Shown here in pieces: positions 11,200 through 22,526 of a stretch of 64,000 nucleotides of DNA. The notes below the pieces were generated by a model. The model saw only the letters and a list, made by a program, of their open reading frames with translations. It was not told where the DNA came from and ran no database searches. The stretch covers positions 404,530,565 to 404,594,564 of the forward strand of contig NC_053392.1 in assembly GCF_905171765.1 (NCBI RefSeq). Direction: 5' to 3'. Position 1 is the stretch's first letter, and every line of letters begins with the position of its first letter. The translations under genes and the position numbers were made by a program. The stretch comes from Bufo bufo (Eukaryota > Chordata > Amphibia > Anura > Bufonidae).

Positions 11200-12892
11200 A
11201 GTTTTAGTTGCATTGCCCTGAGTTTACTATACAACAAAGATACTTTTCTAAGCAGAACCACAGGAATGCAGCCGGCCATCTTAAGTATCGTAAGCAGAAG
11301 CTTCAAGGTGTGATGCCGGAGTCTACCATAATGATGGCTCATTTTTTCAGTGAAGCCTCCTGTCTTTTATGTAGAGCATTGAGTGGGATGTAACAACCAA
11401 TTTTATAGTAGTAACAAATTCAAATAGTGTGCTGTTGCCAGGCAAATGAGGAAATGTCACTTGGTGTACTTCTTGCATGGGCTGTAAGGAAGTCATGGGA
11501 ACTGCAGATTCCAGCATCCCTATTATTATTTGATTGAGGGTCCCTTGCTCGGGACTTCCTCTATGAGACAAGGAGCAGAGCTAGCAGTGACTCCCTGAAC
11601 CAGCTAGCCAACCATCTGAATAGCCGGCAAGTAATACTACATTACTCTTGCAGCATCCACTGCAGGGAAAATATGCTGCCCATCTCATAATCCCTTGGCA
11701 GAACCAGCTGTTTAATGGAGGATCTCTAGAGCCAAAGACATGGTGATCAGCTGATTACTGACTACAGGTTAAAGGGTTGTTGGTGATAAAGCAACCCCCT
11801 TGAGAAGCAATATTAATTATTACCAAATGTTAGGGATCTGTTATTTTTATTAGTCCCAAATATTTTAGCATAGGTTATTCTCAGGACAGCAGTTCTATCT
11901 CATAAATGTGTTTATTCTGACCTAAAAATCTCCACTCCACAAAGTTGTTCTCCTCTTAGTTTATTCGTGTTATTGTTATATTATAAATAGATTTATGTAG
12001 CATACATTATGGAAACCTTCAGTCTGGGATTATTAATGTCTTGAAAAGGCCCAGAATCATTTTACTAAATAGCACAGGTCTTGTTGAGACATTTTATGCA
12101 GCTCTTATGCTTTTCATTTATACGGGATGAACTGTACATTGATTTATTTTACTAGATGTGTTTTTAGACAAAATAGCTTCTAAAATAAGATTTATTAGGA
12201 CTAGCAGTATATTTATTAAATCATCAAGAAAACATTGTATGTTTTTGTGGTTGAGTTGCATGCTACTTTTTTTGCATACTTGTTTTGATTTCTTCAGTTC
12301 ATATTGGAACTGTATCATGAGTCACTAGATAATTAAAATCATCATCTTATCTGCATATAATAAAAACTGTTGCTGATACTCTGTATAAATATGATTTTCT
12401 TCCATTCTAGACACAGCAGCTTGAGTACAGTAGTTTAGGGAAGGTATTTGATGAGGCCTTTGAGTTTTTTGGGCTGTGCTTTGATCCCTATTAAAATCCA
12501 TGCAGTTTTTTAAATGCAAGAAATTAACATCAGTTTTTATTGCGGTTCCTTCAATTGTGCAGTGTGTTTTCTATGTTCATAAATAAAATGAAACTCGTGG
12601 ATCCCACCTATTAAAGGCTATTTGCCCTAAAAGTGTATTACTGCTGCCGATTTTTCAGTAGATGATCACTAACGAATGTTCATAGTAACACTTGTTAGCT
12701 ATCATCTGGCAGTCAATGCTGCCACCAATTACCCTATGAACGTGCAAACATTCGTTCATCGGGCAGTCCAAATCTTTTGACAGGTTAAAAAAATCATAAT
12801 TTGCAAGATCATGGTGTCTATACAAATATGTAGACTCTTAATAGGTGTATGCTTATACTGCTAATACTTTCTAAGGACATACTTTCCATGAG
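11200..12892. other. No feature seen
   Basis: AT-rich sequence. The stretch near 12610-12790 has a weakly symmetrical look (CCGATTTTTCAG and ATCGGGCAGTCC) and may be an old MITE, but no ends could be defined. Confidence 0.45.
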
Positions 12893-12895
12893 TTA

Positions 12896-13200
12896 AGCGT
12901 CATTCACACATCAGTGTTTCATGGACGTGTGCTGTACATGTTCTCCATGGACTGCACACGTCCCCATTCATTTTAATGTGTGTATTCACACATCAGTGTT
13001 TTAGCACTGTCCGTGGATTTGTGTTTTGAGCACAGATGCATGAAAATTATTTTTCAGCTGTTCAGTGTCCGTGAAACACGGATGCAACACGGACAGCAAA
13101 AAACGGACCCAACAGGGGTCCTTCACGGACAGCTTTACGGATGCATCAGTGACCACCTGCTCGCGGATTTGAGCACGGACAAGAACGTGTGAATGAGGCT
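12896..13200. mobile_element. Harbinger-like MITE, 305 bp
   Basis: The left end AGCGTCATTCACAC and the complement of the right end (AGCCTCATTCACAC) differ by one base. TTA flanks at 12893-12895 and 13201-13203. The interior is rich in ACGGAC/GTCCGT motifs on both strands. No coding. Confidence 0.8.
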
Positions 13201-13203
13201 TTA

Positions 13204-14620
13204 TTCTTTGTGGGTTCTTAGATAAAAGGGACCCTATTTTGTCCCGAAACTGTTACTATATTGGGTGTGAAGAACCTGTACAGAAACCACCCTTCCTTAT
13301 GGCACGCCATAAAAAGAAATGTCACATCCCTGTGTAAAAGGTTTGTGATTTTACCAATTTGGTGTGACCATGTACTATACATAGCATCTTATACTTTGTA
13401 ATGATATCCTGGTATATAACTGGACATCAGCTTTAATTTGGTACATGGCTTTATGAGTTCATTCCTGGTTTTGCATGAATTCATATACTTTATTCTAAAA
13501 ATATTTCCCACATAACACAACGGCTGCTTCTGATTCAGGAGGCAACACGTGCACCTTAATATAACATAGAGACCCAATGTAATCCTTTCATGTAAGGCAA
13601 GAAAGATGTCTTGTTACATAAAAAAAATATATCTCGCTGCTTTTCTACTATTAAAGGTGTTCAGCATTCAAAAGCAGCTCATTATTTCTGGATAAGTAAT
13701 GTAACCACTTTCAGAGGGCAGGTATACTATAAAGCGGATCTGTACATTGCATAGAAACCTTTCTGTATCTGGAATGAAATCAAACATGATTCAGTCAGTA
13801 ACAGAACATACAGCTTATGGAATGAAGCCCTGATAGGGACATACTGGCTGCTACTTCACATCTGCTTGCTCTATAGCTTATGTAAAATGAATGCATTCAC
13901 AATTTCCTCTTCATTAATTGATACGACTGCAATGAGCCACCACTGGAATCATGTTCCTTTGTGATCAATGTCTGTATAGCATAGAAGGCAGATTTTTGCA
14001 TTTGAGAGTCCCACACTGAGCACCGATATAAAGTTACAGCTAGAGGGATGTCTCAGGAAAACCTTATGTATCAGTATCAATTTGCTTCAAAGCACAGATG
14101 ATGACTGCATACTTAACATTAGGTGTTCTGAACAAATCAATGTGATTCATCTTTCTTGTAGAGACAGCCATTGTTCTCTTTCACTGCATTCACCCCTAAT
14201 TATCTCACTTTGAGCTGAACTATTTTCTAATTTCAGTAGAGAGCAGGAATAAGCAGTTATTGTACTTGGCAGGTGACTTTGGTGTGAAGCTGACCATTTT
14301 AGTCAAATCACATATGAGAGATCATTTTATACTTGAAGTCAGGGAAAAGGTGGATTTTTAGTGGATAGATGTTTGATAGAGCCTTGAGAAAATCCATAAT
14401 AATAGTCCTACGAAATTGCTTCTGTATAGAATGTACCTTCTATTGTAGTCTAGGTTTTCCATTCTTTTATCTGCCCAAGCAAATTTATTGGATGATTTAG
14501 AAATTTTAAGTTACATTATGAAGCTGGCCATAGCATGATGTGTGTCTAGGACACGGCAGTATTTTATGCAGCAATGAATGTAAAACACGAGACCATGCAC
14601 ATTCTTATTAGAGAATTATG
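13204..14620. other. No feature seen
   Basis: Unique-looking AT-rich sequence. Nothing supported. Confidence 0.5.
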
Positions 14621-14885
14621 GGACACATTTGTTAAGACCGGAGTTTTAGACGACAGTCGTAATAAAGGCCTATAGCTGGCGTTGCATCCACAGGCCTCTT
14701 CAAAACTTTGGCGCATCCAGTGCCAGTGCAAAATGTAGGACAGCTTCTTTGCTGTCTTACATTTAGACCATTTTGCACACCTAGAAAAGGCGTAGAAAAT
14801 GCCCACAATTTTAGACCACTGTGCCGCCATCTGTGCCTGAAATATGCCTAATCTAGGCATATTTCAGTATAATAAATGACCCCCT
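14621..14885. mobile_element. Probable MITE with weak inverted ends
   Basis: The left edge GGGACACATTTGTTAAGACC and the complement of the right edge (GGGGGTCATTTATTATAC) are loosely similar. The interior has the paired motif CTAGGCATATTTCAG / CTGAAATATGCC. Boundaries are uncertain and no clear target duplication was found. Confidence 0.4.
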
Positions 14886-15373
14886 ATATCTTTATGCAGG
14901 AGCATATGACAGGTTAAGGAGAAATAGTACAACAATCATATAGATGCATAATGCTAAGTGGAGGCAGAAATTATTATAGTACTAAAAAGTATAAGCAACA
15001 TATAGTATTCTATTTTACCTCAGTTTGATTGCTACACCACCTCTCCCCATCTTAGTATTCTCCATAGCTTAGGCAGACTAGTGTACGCACTGCCCTTTGT
15101 ATAGTACATACCCCAGTAACCACCTTTTCCTGACAGCATGTATGAATATATACTGTATAGACATGATTAAAAGCACACTAGACAACTAGACAGAAGTTAA
15201 AAAAAAAGTTCTGTAATGGCAAGACAAAAAATCTCAACGTTGTGTGCAACAAAAATGGTCTAATGTGTCACCTGTAAATGACCTATTGTTTAAATTGCAT
15301 TTTTATGTTTTTGTGTTCACTTTTCATGTCAGTATCATTTTTTTTAAATGTCTAAAAGCATGCTGTTTTCACA
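14886..15373. other. No feature seen
   Basis: Unique-looking sequence between a MITE and a hAT element. Confidence 0.5.
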
Positions 15374-15649
15374 CTGGCCACTAGTGATGGACAAACATTG
15401 GCCGGGACGATTCACGAACGCGATCAAATGTTCACGAACATTGGCAGGCGAACCTGAAAAACCTTCAAGTCATATTTACAGCCACCAAATACTTACATGA
15501 AGTGCACAATTCGTCCCACAACATGGGCAGTGACATACCAGAGGGGGATCAATGGCAAAAATTCCCCCCAAAATATGTATTTTAATCAGGGGCCATTTTT
15601 ATGTGCCTTAAAGGGAAATTCTCAGAAATGTGCCCTGCTGGAGCCTAGA

Positions 15650-17570
15650 AAGATTTTATTTTAGGCCACGGGAGTACGGTCCTTAAAAATTAGGCATTCA
15701 CCTGACATAAAAGAAATTGTGATTATGTGGCTCTATGTACATTATGCGGTCAATGGATAAGAATTTTAATGTAGGCCAGTGGATTACAGGCCCCAAAGAT
15801 TAAGCATTCACCGAACAGAAAAGAACAAGTAATTATGTGGCTGGAGATATATTAGACAGTCATTGGATATCAATTTTACAGCAGGCCAGTGGACTACAGG
15901 CCCCAAAAGTTATTCAGTCACTGTACAGAAAAGAACAATTGATAATGTGGCTGGAGGTACATTAGGCGGTCATCGTATAACAATTTTACTGTTGGCCAGT
16001 TAGATTACAGGCCCCAGAAATTATGCATTCACCGTACATAAATGATCAAGTGATTATGTGGCTGGAGGTATATTAGACGGTCAATGGATATCAATTTTAC
16101 TGCAGGCCAGTGGAGTACAGGCCCCAAACATTAGGAATTCACCAGACAGAAAAGAAAAAGTAATTATGTGGCTCGAGATATATTAGACGGTCATTGGATA
16201 TCAATTTTACTGCAGGCCAGTACAAATAGATGTCAAATACATGTTTAAAAGAACAAAAAAATACAAAATTGGATTAAAAACATGGCTAACGAAATCACCC
16301 CTCTTGAAAAAAACTCAATTAATAATGGAGGAATTCAACACCTGTTACGACCACCTGTTTCAACAATTATCATTTGTTTTTTTTCAAGAGGCGGGATTTT
16401 GTTAGCCATGTTTTTAATCTAATTTTATATTTTCTTGTTCTTTTAAACATATGTATTTGACATCTATTTGTACTGGCCTGCAGTAAAATTGATATCCAAT
16501 GACCGTCTATTATATCTCGAGCCACATAATTACTTTTTCTTTTCTGTCCGGTGAATTCCTAATGTTTGGGGCCTGTACTCCACTGGCCTGCAGTAAAATT
16601 GATATCCATTGACCGTCTAATATACCTCCAGCCACATAATTACTTGATCATTTATGTACGGTGAATGCCTAATGTTTGGGGCCTGTACTACACTGGCCTG
16701 CAGTAAAATTGATATTGAATGACCTTCTAATATACCTCCAGCTACATAATTACTTGTTCTTTTCTGTCCAGTGAATGCCTAATGTTTGGGACCTCGGAGG
16801 AATTGAACACCTGTTACGACCATGTGTTATCGAATTTCAACTGAGGTCCCAAACATTAGGCATTCACCGGACAGAAAAGAACAAGTAATTATGTGGCTGG
16901 AGGTAAATTAGGCGGTCACCGTAAAACAATTTTACTGTTGACCAGTTAGATTACAGGCCCAAAAAATTATGCATTCACCGTACATAAAAGATCAAGTGAT
17001 TATGTGGCTTGAGGTATATTAGACTGATATTATATCAATTTTACTGCAGGCCAGTGGACTACAGGCCCCAAAAATTATTCATTCACCGTACAGAAAAGCA
17101 CTATTGATAATGTGGATGGAGGTACATTAGGCGTTCACCGTATAACAATTTTACTGTTGGGCAGTTAGATTACAGGCCCCAAAAAGTATGCATTCAACGT
17201 ACATAAATGATCAAGTGATTATGTGACTGGAGGTATATTAGACGGCCATTCATTATCAATTTTACTGCAGGCCAGTGTAGTACAGGCCCCAAACTTTAGG
17301 CATTCACTGGACAGAAAAGAATAAGCAATTATGTGGCTGGAGGTATATTAGACGGTCTTTAGATCTAAATTTTTTTGCAGGCCAGTGCAAATAAATGTCA
17401 AATACATATGTTTAAAAGAACAAAAAAATATAAAATTGGATTAAAAACATGGCTAATGAATTCCCCCCTCTTGAAAAAAAAAACCAAATGATAATAGTTG
17501 AAACTCGAAAACACGTGGTCGTCACAGGTGTTGAATTCCTCCGAGGTCCCAAACATTAGGCATTCACCGG
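15650..17570. repeat. ~110-bp repeats in alternating orientation within hAT element
   Basis: The motif ATTATGTGGCT recurs at about 15722, 15833, 15942, 16053 and 16162 (direct), then appears inverted (AGCCACATAATTAC) at about 16520-16790, then direct again to about 17340. The orientation switches form a large palindrome centred near 16345 (arms of roughly 400-600 bases) and a smaller one near 16825. Each unit contains CCAGTGGACTACAGGCCCC and ATCAATTTTACTGCAGG-type phrases. No coding. Confidence 0.85.
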
Positions 17571-17670
17571 ACAGAAAAGGCCTTTTATGTCGCTGTATTT
17601 ACCTAAGACAGGGACCATTATTTGTTCTGGGTGGTGGCGGATATTTGTGGGCTGTCATGAGAAACTTCAA

Positions 17671-18879
17671 TTAAACGTGGTCGTCACAGGTGTATTCCTT
17701 CGAGATCCATGCCTCATTCATTTTTAGAAATGTGAGGTAGTCCACACTGTCGTGAGCTAGGCTAATGCGCTTATCGGTCACGATCCCCCCTGCTGCGCTG
17801 AACGTCCTTTCGGACAGGACATTCGACCAGGGGCAAGCCAAAAGTTCCATGGCAAATTGTGCCAGTTCTGGCCACAGGTCAAGCTTGCACACCCAGTAGT
17901 CAAGGGGTTCCTCACTTCTCTGGGCGTCCACATTGGCCGTTAACCCGATATAGTCGGACACCTGTCGGTCTAGGCATTCCCTGAGGGCAGCTGTCGATGG
18001 GTTGGCTGCAAGAATGATCTCATATCTGAAGTGACCAACACATCTTCAAACTGCCCTCTTCTTGCATGCGCTGTAGGATTGGTTTCTCTGAGGGTGAAAA
18101 TTCCTCTGCCAGCGCCTGTAACAGCAGAATGCAGCATCTCTTGCAGCAAGGCCTGGAAATGCTGCATTCTGACAGCCCTCTGTGATGCTGGTAACATGTC
18201 CGCCATTTTGTGTTTGTACCGGGGGTCTAAGTACGTTGCCACCCAGTACTGGTTATTGACCTTTATGCTTTTTATACGGGGGTCCCTCTTAAAAACAATG
18301 GAGCATGAAGGCCCCCATTTGCACCCATTTGGAAGCGGTGGAGCGTTCTGGCTCCAGCTTATCGCCCAGGAGAATGTCGTCCTCGGTCTCCTCCCCCCAT
18401 CCAGAAGACAACACCAGGGATCCCAGAAAAGTTTCAATCCTGCTCTTCTTGCTCCTCCTTCTCCCCCCAGGCACCATCCTCCTCTAACTCCTCTTCAGAC
18501 TTCTGCTGACTTGTCGACAGACCGCTGGGTGGCGGCCGTTGCTACCTCCTCTTCTTCATCCGATGCCAAGAATGGCTGCGCATCGGTAAAGTCTGGAAAT
18601 TGATGGGAAAATAATTCCTCTGACTCGAGTGGAGGGGCTATGGTGGTGGTGTCTTTGGGGGTGCACACAGCAGAGAGTGAGGAGGGTGCTGATACAGAGG
18701 ATTGAGGAGGGTGCAGAAGCCGAAGACTGAGTAAGCCACTCAACCAACTCTGGTGCATCCTTTGACGTAATCGCGCACACCTTCTCCAACTTCCCACTTA
18801 GGCTCCGGCCTGTTGCACCTACCCGACCCCTACCACCCCTGCGGAATGGCCTGCCTCTTCCTCTGCCTGTCATTTTCAA
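17671..18879 (-). pseudogene. hAT transposase with internal deletion
   Basis: The minus strand reads, across frameshifts, an Arg/Gly-rich N-terminus (GRGRGRPFRRGGRGRVGATG), an acidic and Ser-rich linker (FLASDEEEEVATAATQ), then a C-terminal part with NNQYWVATYLDPRYKHKMAD and the hAT dimerisation domain (CPWSNVLSERTFSAAGGIVT, then YLTFLKMNEAWI). The C-terminal 96 residues are one clean frame ending at 17671. About 400 codons are present, where BED-type hAT transposases usually have 600-800. The zinc finger and the catalytic Asp motifs (TDTWT and DNG type) are absent, so an internal deletion is likely. Non-functional, and dependent on other copies for any movement. Confidence 0.85.
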
Positions 18880-18942
18880 AATTACCCTAAGTCCCTAGAG
18901 AAGAGCAGTATTTGTGGAAGCAGGTATATAGAACCCCTTAAT

Positions 18943-19242
18943 AATTTTTTGGGGGGCAACTGGTATATCACACCAGTTGCAATTAGTTGTTCCAATGGCG
19001 TTTGTCCCTCTGTATAGCTGCGGTATCTCAGCAGAACCGCACACAAATGCTGCACAATACAAATGCACTATTTAGAAATTATATTATAGTTATATCACAA
19101 CCCTGCCTCAATCAGATTTTTTGGGGGCAACTGGTATAGCACACCAGTTGCAGTTAGTTATTCCATTAGCGTTTGTCCCTCTGTATATCTGCAGTATCGC
19201 AGCAGAACCGCACACAAATGCTGCACAATACAAATGCACTAT
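18943..19242. repeat. Direct duplication with small hairpin, hAT 5' region
   Basis: Two copies of a ~130-base segment (about 18943-19072 and 19116-19242) start TTTTTTGGGGGGCAACTGG and end TACAAATGCACTAT. Each begins with the hairpin CAACTGGTATATCACACCAGTTG-like, with arms CAACTGG and CCAGTTG. They lie upstream of the transposase start and may hold transposase-binding or promoter sequence, but this is inference. Confidence 0.75.
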
Positions 19243-19664
19243 GATATACTTTCTATGTTATAAAGTATATTATAAGTATATTACACCCCTCACACCTATC
19301 GATATGCTAGTCCTTAAAAGGACTTTTGTGGTCCTATTAGCTGGTGCTCTATACTCTCTAACAGTCTGTCCCTGCTCCACACAGCAATCTATCCCTACAG
19401 TGGCAAAAAACAGAATGTAAAATGTTGGCCAGATCGAATTTATTTATAGGGTAGGGGGTGTGTCCATGTGCTGAAAGTTCTCAATTGGCTGTCCTGTTTC
19501 TCCTGATCGATGTGTCATGGGTCAAAGTTCTGCACAATGCAAAGAATATGGCGCTGGCAGACATCGCCATATGCTTGCCTGTTCAGCGAACGAGCAAAGT
19601 TCGCCGTGAAACGACTGCCGGGCGAACCGCGAGGCTATCTCGCAAGACTATCTTTACTGGCCAC

Positions 19665-20180
19665 TAGAACTAATACTATGTTGAGACATTATGTTCTGTT
19701 CAGGTGACGTTTCAGTAGCCATCTTATTATCATCGCATACAAAATTTCAATGACAACTATAACCTTTGTATAGATAAATCAGGATCCACCATTCACAATA
19801 GGTGACATCTCAGCTTATCTACTCCCTCCTGATCTGTGCAGAGGTCACAGATCATGCCTAGAAAAATCTCCAATACAAGTCAATGAGGTCAGCTCCTTTC
19901 CATGGCCCATATGCTACTGTCAAAGAACAGGAAATCTTTTAGATCTAGTTCTCAGAGTGAAAACTGCATGTTTTTAGGACTTTTTAAATATATAGGGACA
20001 TGGCAAATTCAAAAACATCACCAAAAACTCATTTTCTGATTACACATTCCTTTTAAAAGGGTTGTGTAAACTTTCAGATAGATATAGCTTATCTCAAGGG
20101 TAAACTATTGTTTAGTAAAGGCTAAACAGCCACTTATACAAAATAATAGTATATATGATCTACTGTACAGTATAGAATAT
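19665..20180. other. No feature seen
   Basis: Unique-looking sequence between the hAT element and a decayed Tc1. Confidence 0.5.
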
Positions 20181-20184
20181 ATGA

Positions 20185-21075
20185 TAAATCATGGCATTAG
20201 GACCATCTGCCTAATGTTATGTAGGTCACCTATTTGAGAGTGTCCTGTGGTATTTGCACCAAGACAGAAAATCCTGTTAAATTGTGAGGTGGGGCCTCTA
20301 AAGAATGATCAGAGGCTATATGTGTCATATTCCTCAAACCATTCCGGAACAATTTTTGCAGTATGGTGAAAATACCATTGCCATGACGGGCTGAACTTGG
20401 TCTGCAGCAAGATTAGATAGGTGATGCAAGTCAAAATAAATGTCTACATGAATGGCAGTACTAAAGTTTTCCCAGAAGGAATTTGCCCATAGCATCACAG
20501 TGCCAGCACCGATTTTCCTTCATTCTATAATGCATCCTGTTGCCATCTACATTCTCCACATGATGTAAAAGACCAGGCTACTTTGTTCCATAACTCTATG
20601 GTCCAATTTTGATGCTCATCTGCTATTGTAGTGCTTTCAGTGGTAGAAAAGGTCAATATGGGCATGACCAGTCTGATACTATGCATCCACATATGTAGTA
20701 AGCTGCAATGCACTGTATCTTCTGACATGTTTTTGTCAGAGCCATGAAGAAACATTTTTCACAATTTGTACTACAGTAGCTCTTCCTAGGACCAGTTTTG
20801 AGAAGTACTAACCACAGAACAGTTGGAACACTTCACAAGACTACCGTTTTTGTAGCGTTCTCATCATGTCAATCTAGCCAGCATATTTTGATCTTTGTTC
20901 AAGTAGCTTAGATCCTTATGCTTTTCCATTTTACCTACCCCCAGCACATCAACTTCAAGGAACTGACTATTCACTTGCTGCCTAATATACTCCATTCTTG
21001 ATAGGCACCATTGTAACAAGATAATTAGTGTTATTTGCTTGACCGGTTGGTTTCAATGTTGTGGCTGATCGGTAA
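20185..21075 (-). pseudogene. Ancient Tc1-like transposon, heavily decayed
   Basis: The right end carries TTTCAATGTTGTGGCTGATC, close to the terminal sequence of a Tc1 family widespread in fish and frogs (recollection). The left end has the related CATTAGGACCATCTGCC-type edge. On the minus strand a 76-residue fragment (20525-20755) contains SEDTVHCSLLHM and EHQNWTIELWNKVAWS, matching the linker and the region just before the first catalytic Asp in Tc1 transposases. Many indels and stops are present and no full domain survives. Confidence 0.7.
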
Positions 21076-21534
21076 AATTGTATGTGTGTTCTTTCAGCCA
21101 GTATAGTATTGTAATGGGCTGATAAATGCTGAATATATTTAAGGGTGATGACCTTCACTGTAAAATGCTGATATTATTCAATTCCTAATGAAAACCTTTT
21201 TATTCGTGTCTTCCAGTGGAGAATTATCCTGTCATTGTGATGTGTTAACATGTTCTAACAAAAGCTGCTATCCAACCTACTTTGTTAAGAAATCTCAGCA
21301 ATGTGATTATAAGGAATTGTAGGGAAATAAAAATTAGCATTGGCAGTGGACAGATTTGGCTAAGAAGTAGAAGAAGTATTGTGGGAGATTGAACATACCC
21401 TTCATTAAGATAACTGCTAGGACTAAAAATACAGACTACCTGCTGCAGCAAATAGAATAGTAACTTACTGCTTGTGAATTACATTTTCTTCAATAGTGTT
21501 TTAAGGTTGCTTGTATATTGTTTACCAGAATATA
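21076..21534. other. No feature seen
   Basis: AT-rich unique-looking sequence. Confidence 0.5.
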
Positions 21535-21536
21535 TA

Positions 21537-22473
21537 CAGTACAGACCAAAAGTTTGGACACACCTTCTCATTCAAAGAATTTTGTTTATTTTCATGACTA
21601 TGAAGGCATCAAAACTATGAATTAACACATGTGGAATTATATACATAACAAACAAGTGTGAAACAACTGAAAATATGTCATATTCTAGGTTCTTCAAGGT
21701 AGCCACCTTTTGCTTTGATTACTGCTTTGCATACTCTTGGCATTCTCTTGATGAGCTTCAAGAGGTAGTCCCCTGAAATGGTCTTCCAACAGTCTTGAAG
21801 GAGTTCCCAAAGATGCTTAGCACTTGTTGGCCCTTTTGTCTTCACTCTGCGGTCCAGCTCACCCCAAACCATCTCGATTGGGTTCAGGTCCGGTGACTGT
21901 GGAGGCCAGGTCATCTGGCGCAGCACCCCATCACTCTCTTTCATGGTCAAATAGCCCTTACTTTCAAAGTTTTCCCAATTTTCCGGCTGACTGACTGACC
22001 TTCATTTCTTAAAGTAATGATGGCCACTCGTTTTTCTTTACTTAGCTGCTTTTTTCTTGCCATAATACAAATTCTAACAGTCTATTCAGTAGGACTATCA
22101 GCTGTGTATCCACCTGACTTCTCCTCAACGCAACTGATGGTCCCAACCCCATTTATAAGGCAAGAAATACCACTTATTAAACCTGACAGGGCACACCTGT
22201 GAAGTGAAAACCATTTCAGGGGACTACCTCTTGAAGCTCATCAAGAGAATGCCAAGAGTGTGCAAAGCAGTAATCAAAGCAAAAGGTGGCTACTTTGAAG
22301 AACCTAGAATATGACATATTTTCAGTTGTTTCACACTTGTTTGTTATGTATATAATTCCACGTGTTAATTCATCGTTTTGATGCCTTCAGTGTGAATATA
22401 CAATTTTCATAGTCATGAAAATAAAGAAAACTCTTTGAATGAGAAGGTGTGTCCAAACTTTTGGTCTGTACTG
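21537..22473. mobile_element. Tc1-like foldback derivative, 937 bp
   Basis: The ends are inverted repeats starting CAGTACAGACCAAAAGTTTG, with TA on the left flank and TATA on the right. The inverted homology is far longer than a normal Tc1 end. About 250 bases on each side (21537-21790 and 22210-22473) are reverse complements, including the transposase C-terminal coding sequence on both arms. The middle (about 21950-22200) is ordinary Tc1 internal sequence. The element looks like an internally deleted and inverted derivative of an autonomous Tc1. Confidence 0.85.
21678..21950 (-). pseudogene. Tc1 transposase C-terminal fragment
   Basis: Ninety residues of the transposase C-terminus, including the catalytic-Glu motif SPDLNPIEMVWGELDRRV and the end KRMPRVCKAVIKAKGGYLEE. 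The helix-turn-helix and the two catalytic Asp residues are gone. The same C-terminal codons occur again on the plus strand at about 22213-22310, in the opposite arm of the foldback. Confidence 0.85.
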
Positions 22474-22482
22474 TATATATAT

Positions 22483-22523
<41 letters not shown>
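22474..22523. repeat. (TA)n/(CA)n microsatellite
   Basis: An AT/TA dinucleotide run joining two Tc1-like elements. Confidence 0.9.

Positions 22524-22526
<3 letters not shown>

Larger units (their letters stand above)
15382..19656 (-). mobile_element. hAT element, 4.3 kb, with duplication CTGGCCAC
   Basis: The 8-bp direct repeat CTGGCCAC (15374-15381 and 19657-19664) sits in a shared 12-bp context, ACTGGCCACTAG. The left end starts TAGTGATGG and the inward-read right end TAAAGATAG is an imperfect match. The minus strand encodes a transposase with an internal deletion (17671-18879). The 3' non-coding third is a chain of ~110-bp repeats in both orientations, and the 5' non-coding part has a ~170-bp direct duplication. 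The exact split between duplication and element end is ambiguous by up to four bases. Confidence 0.8.
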
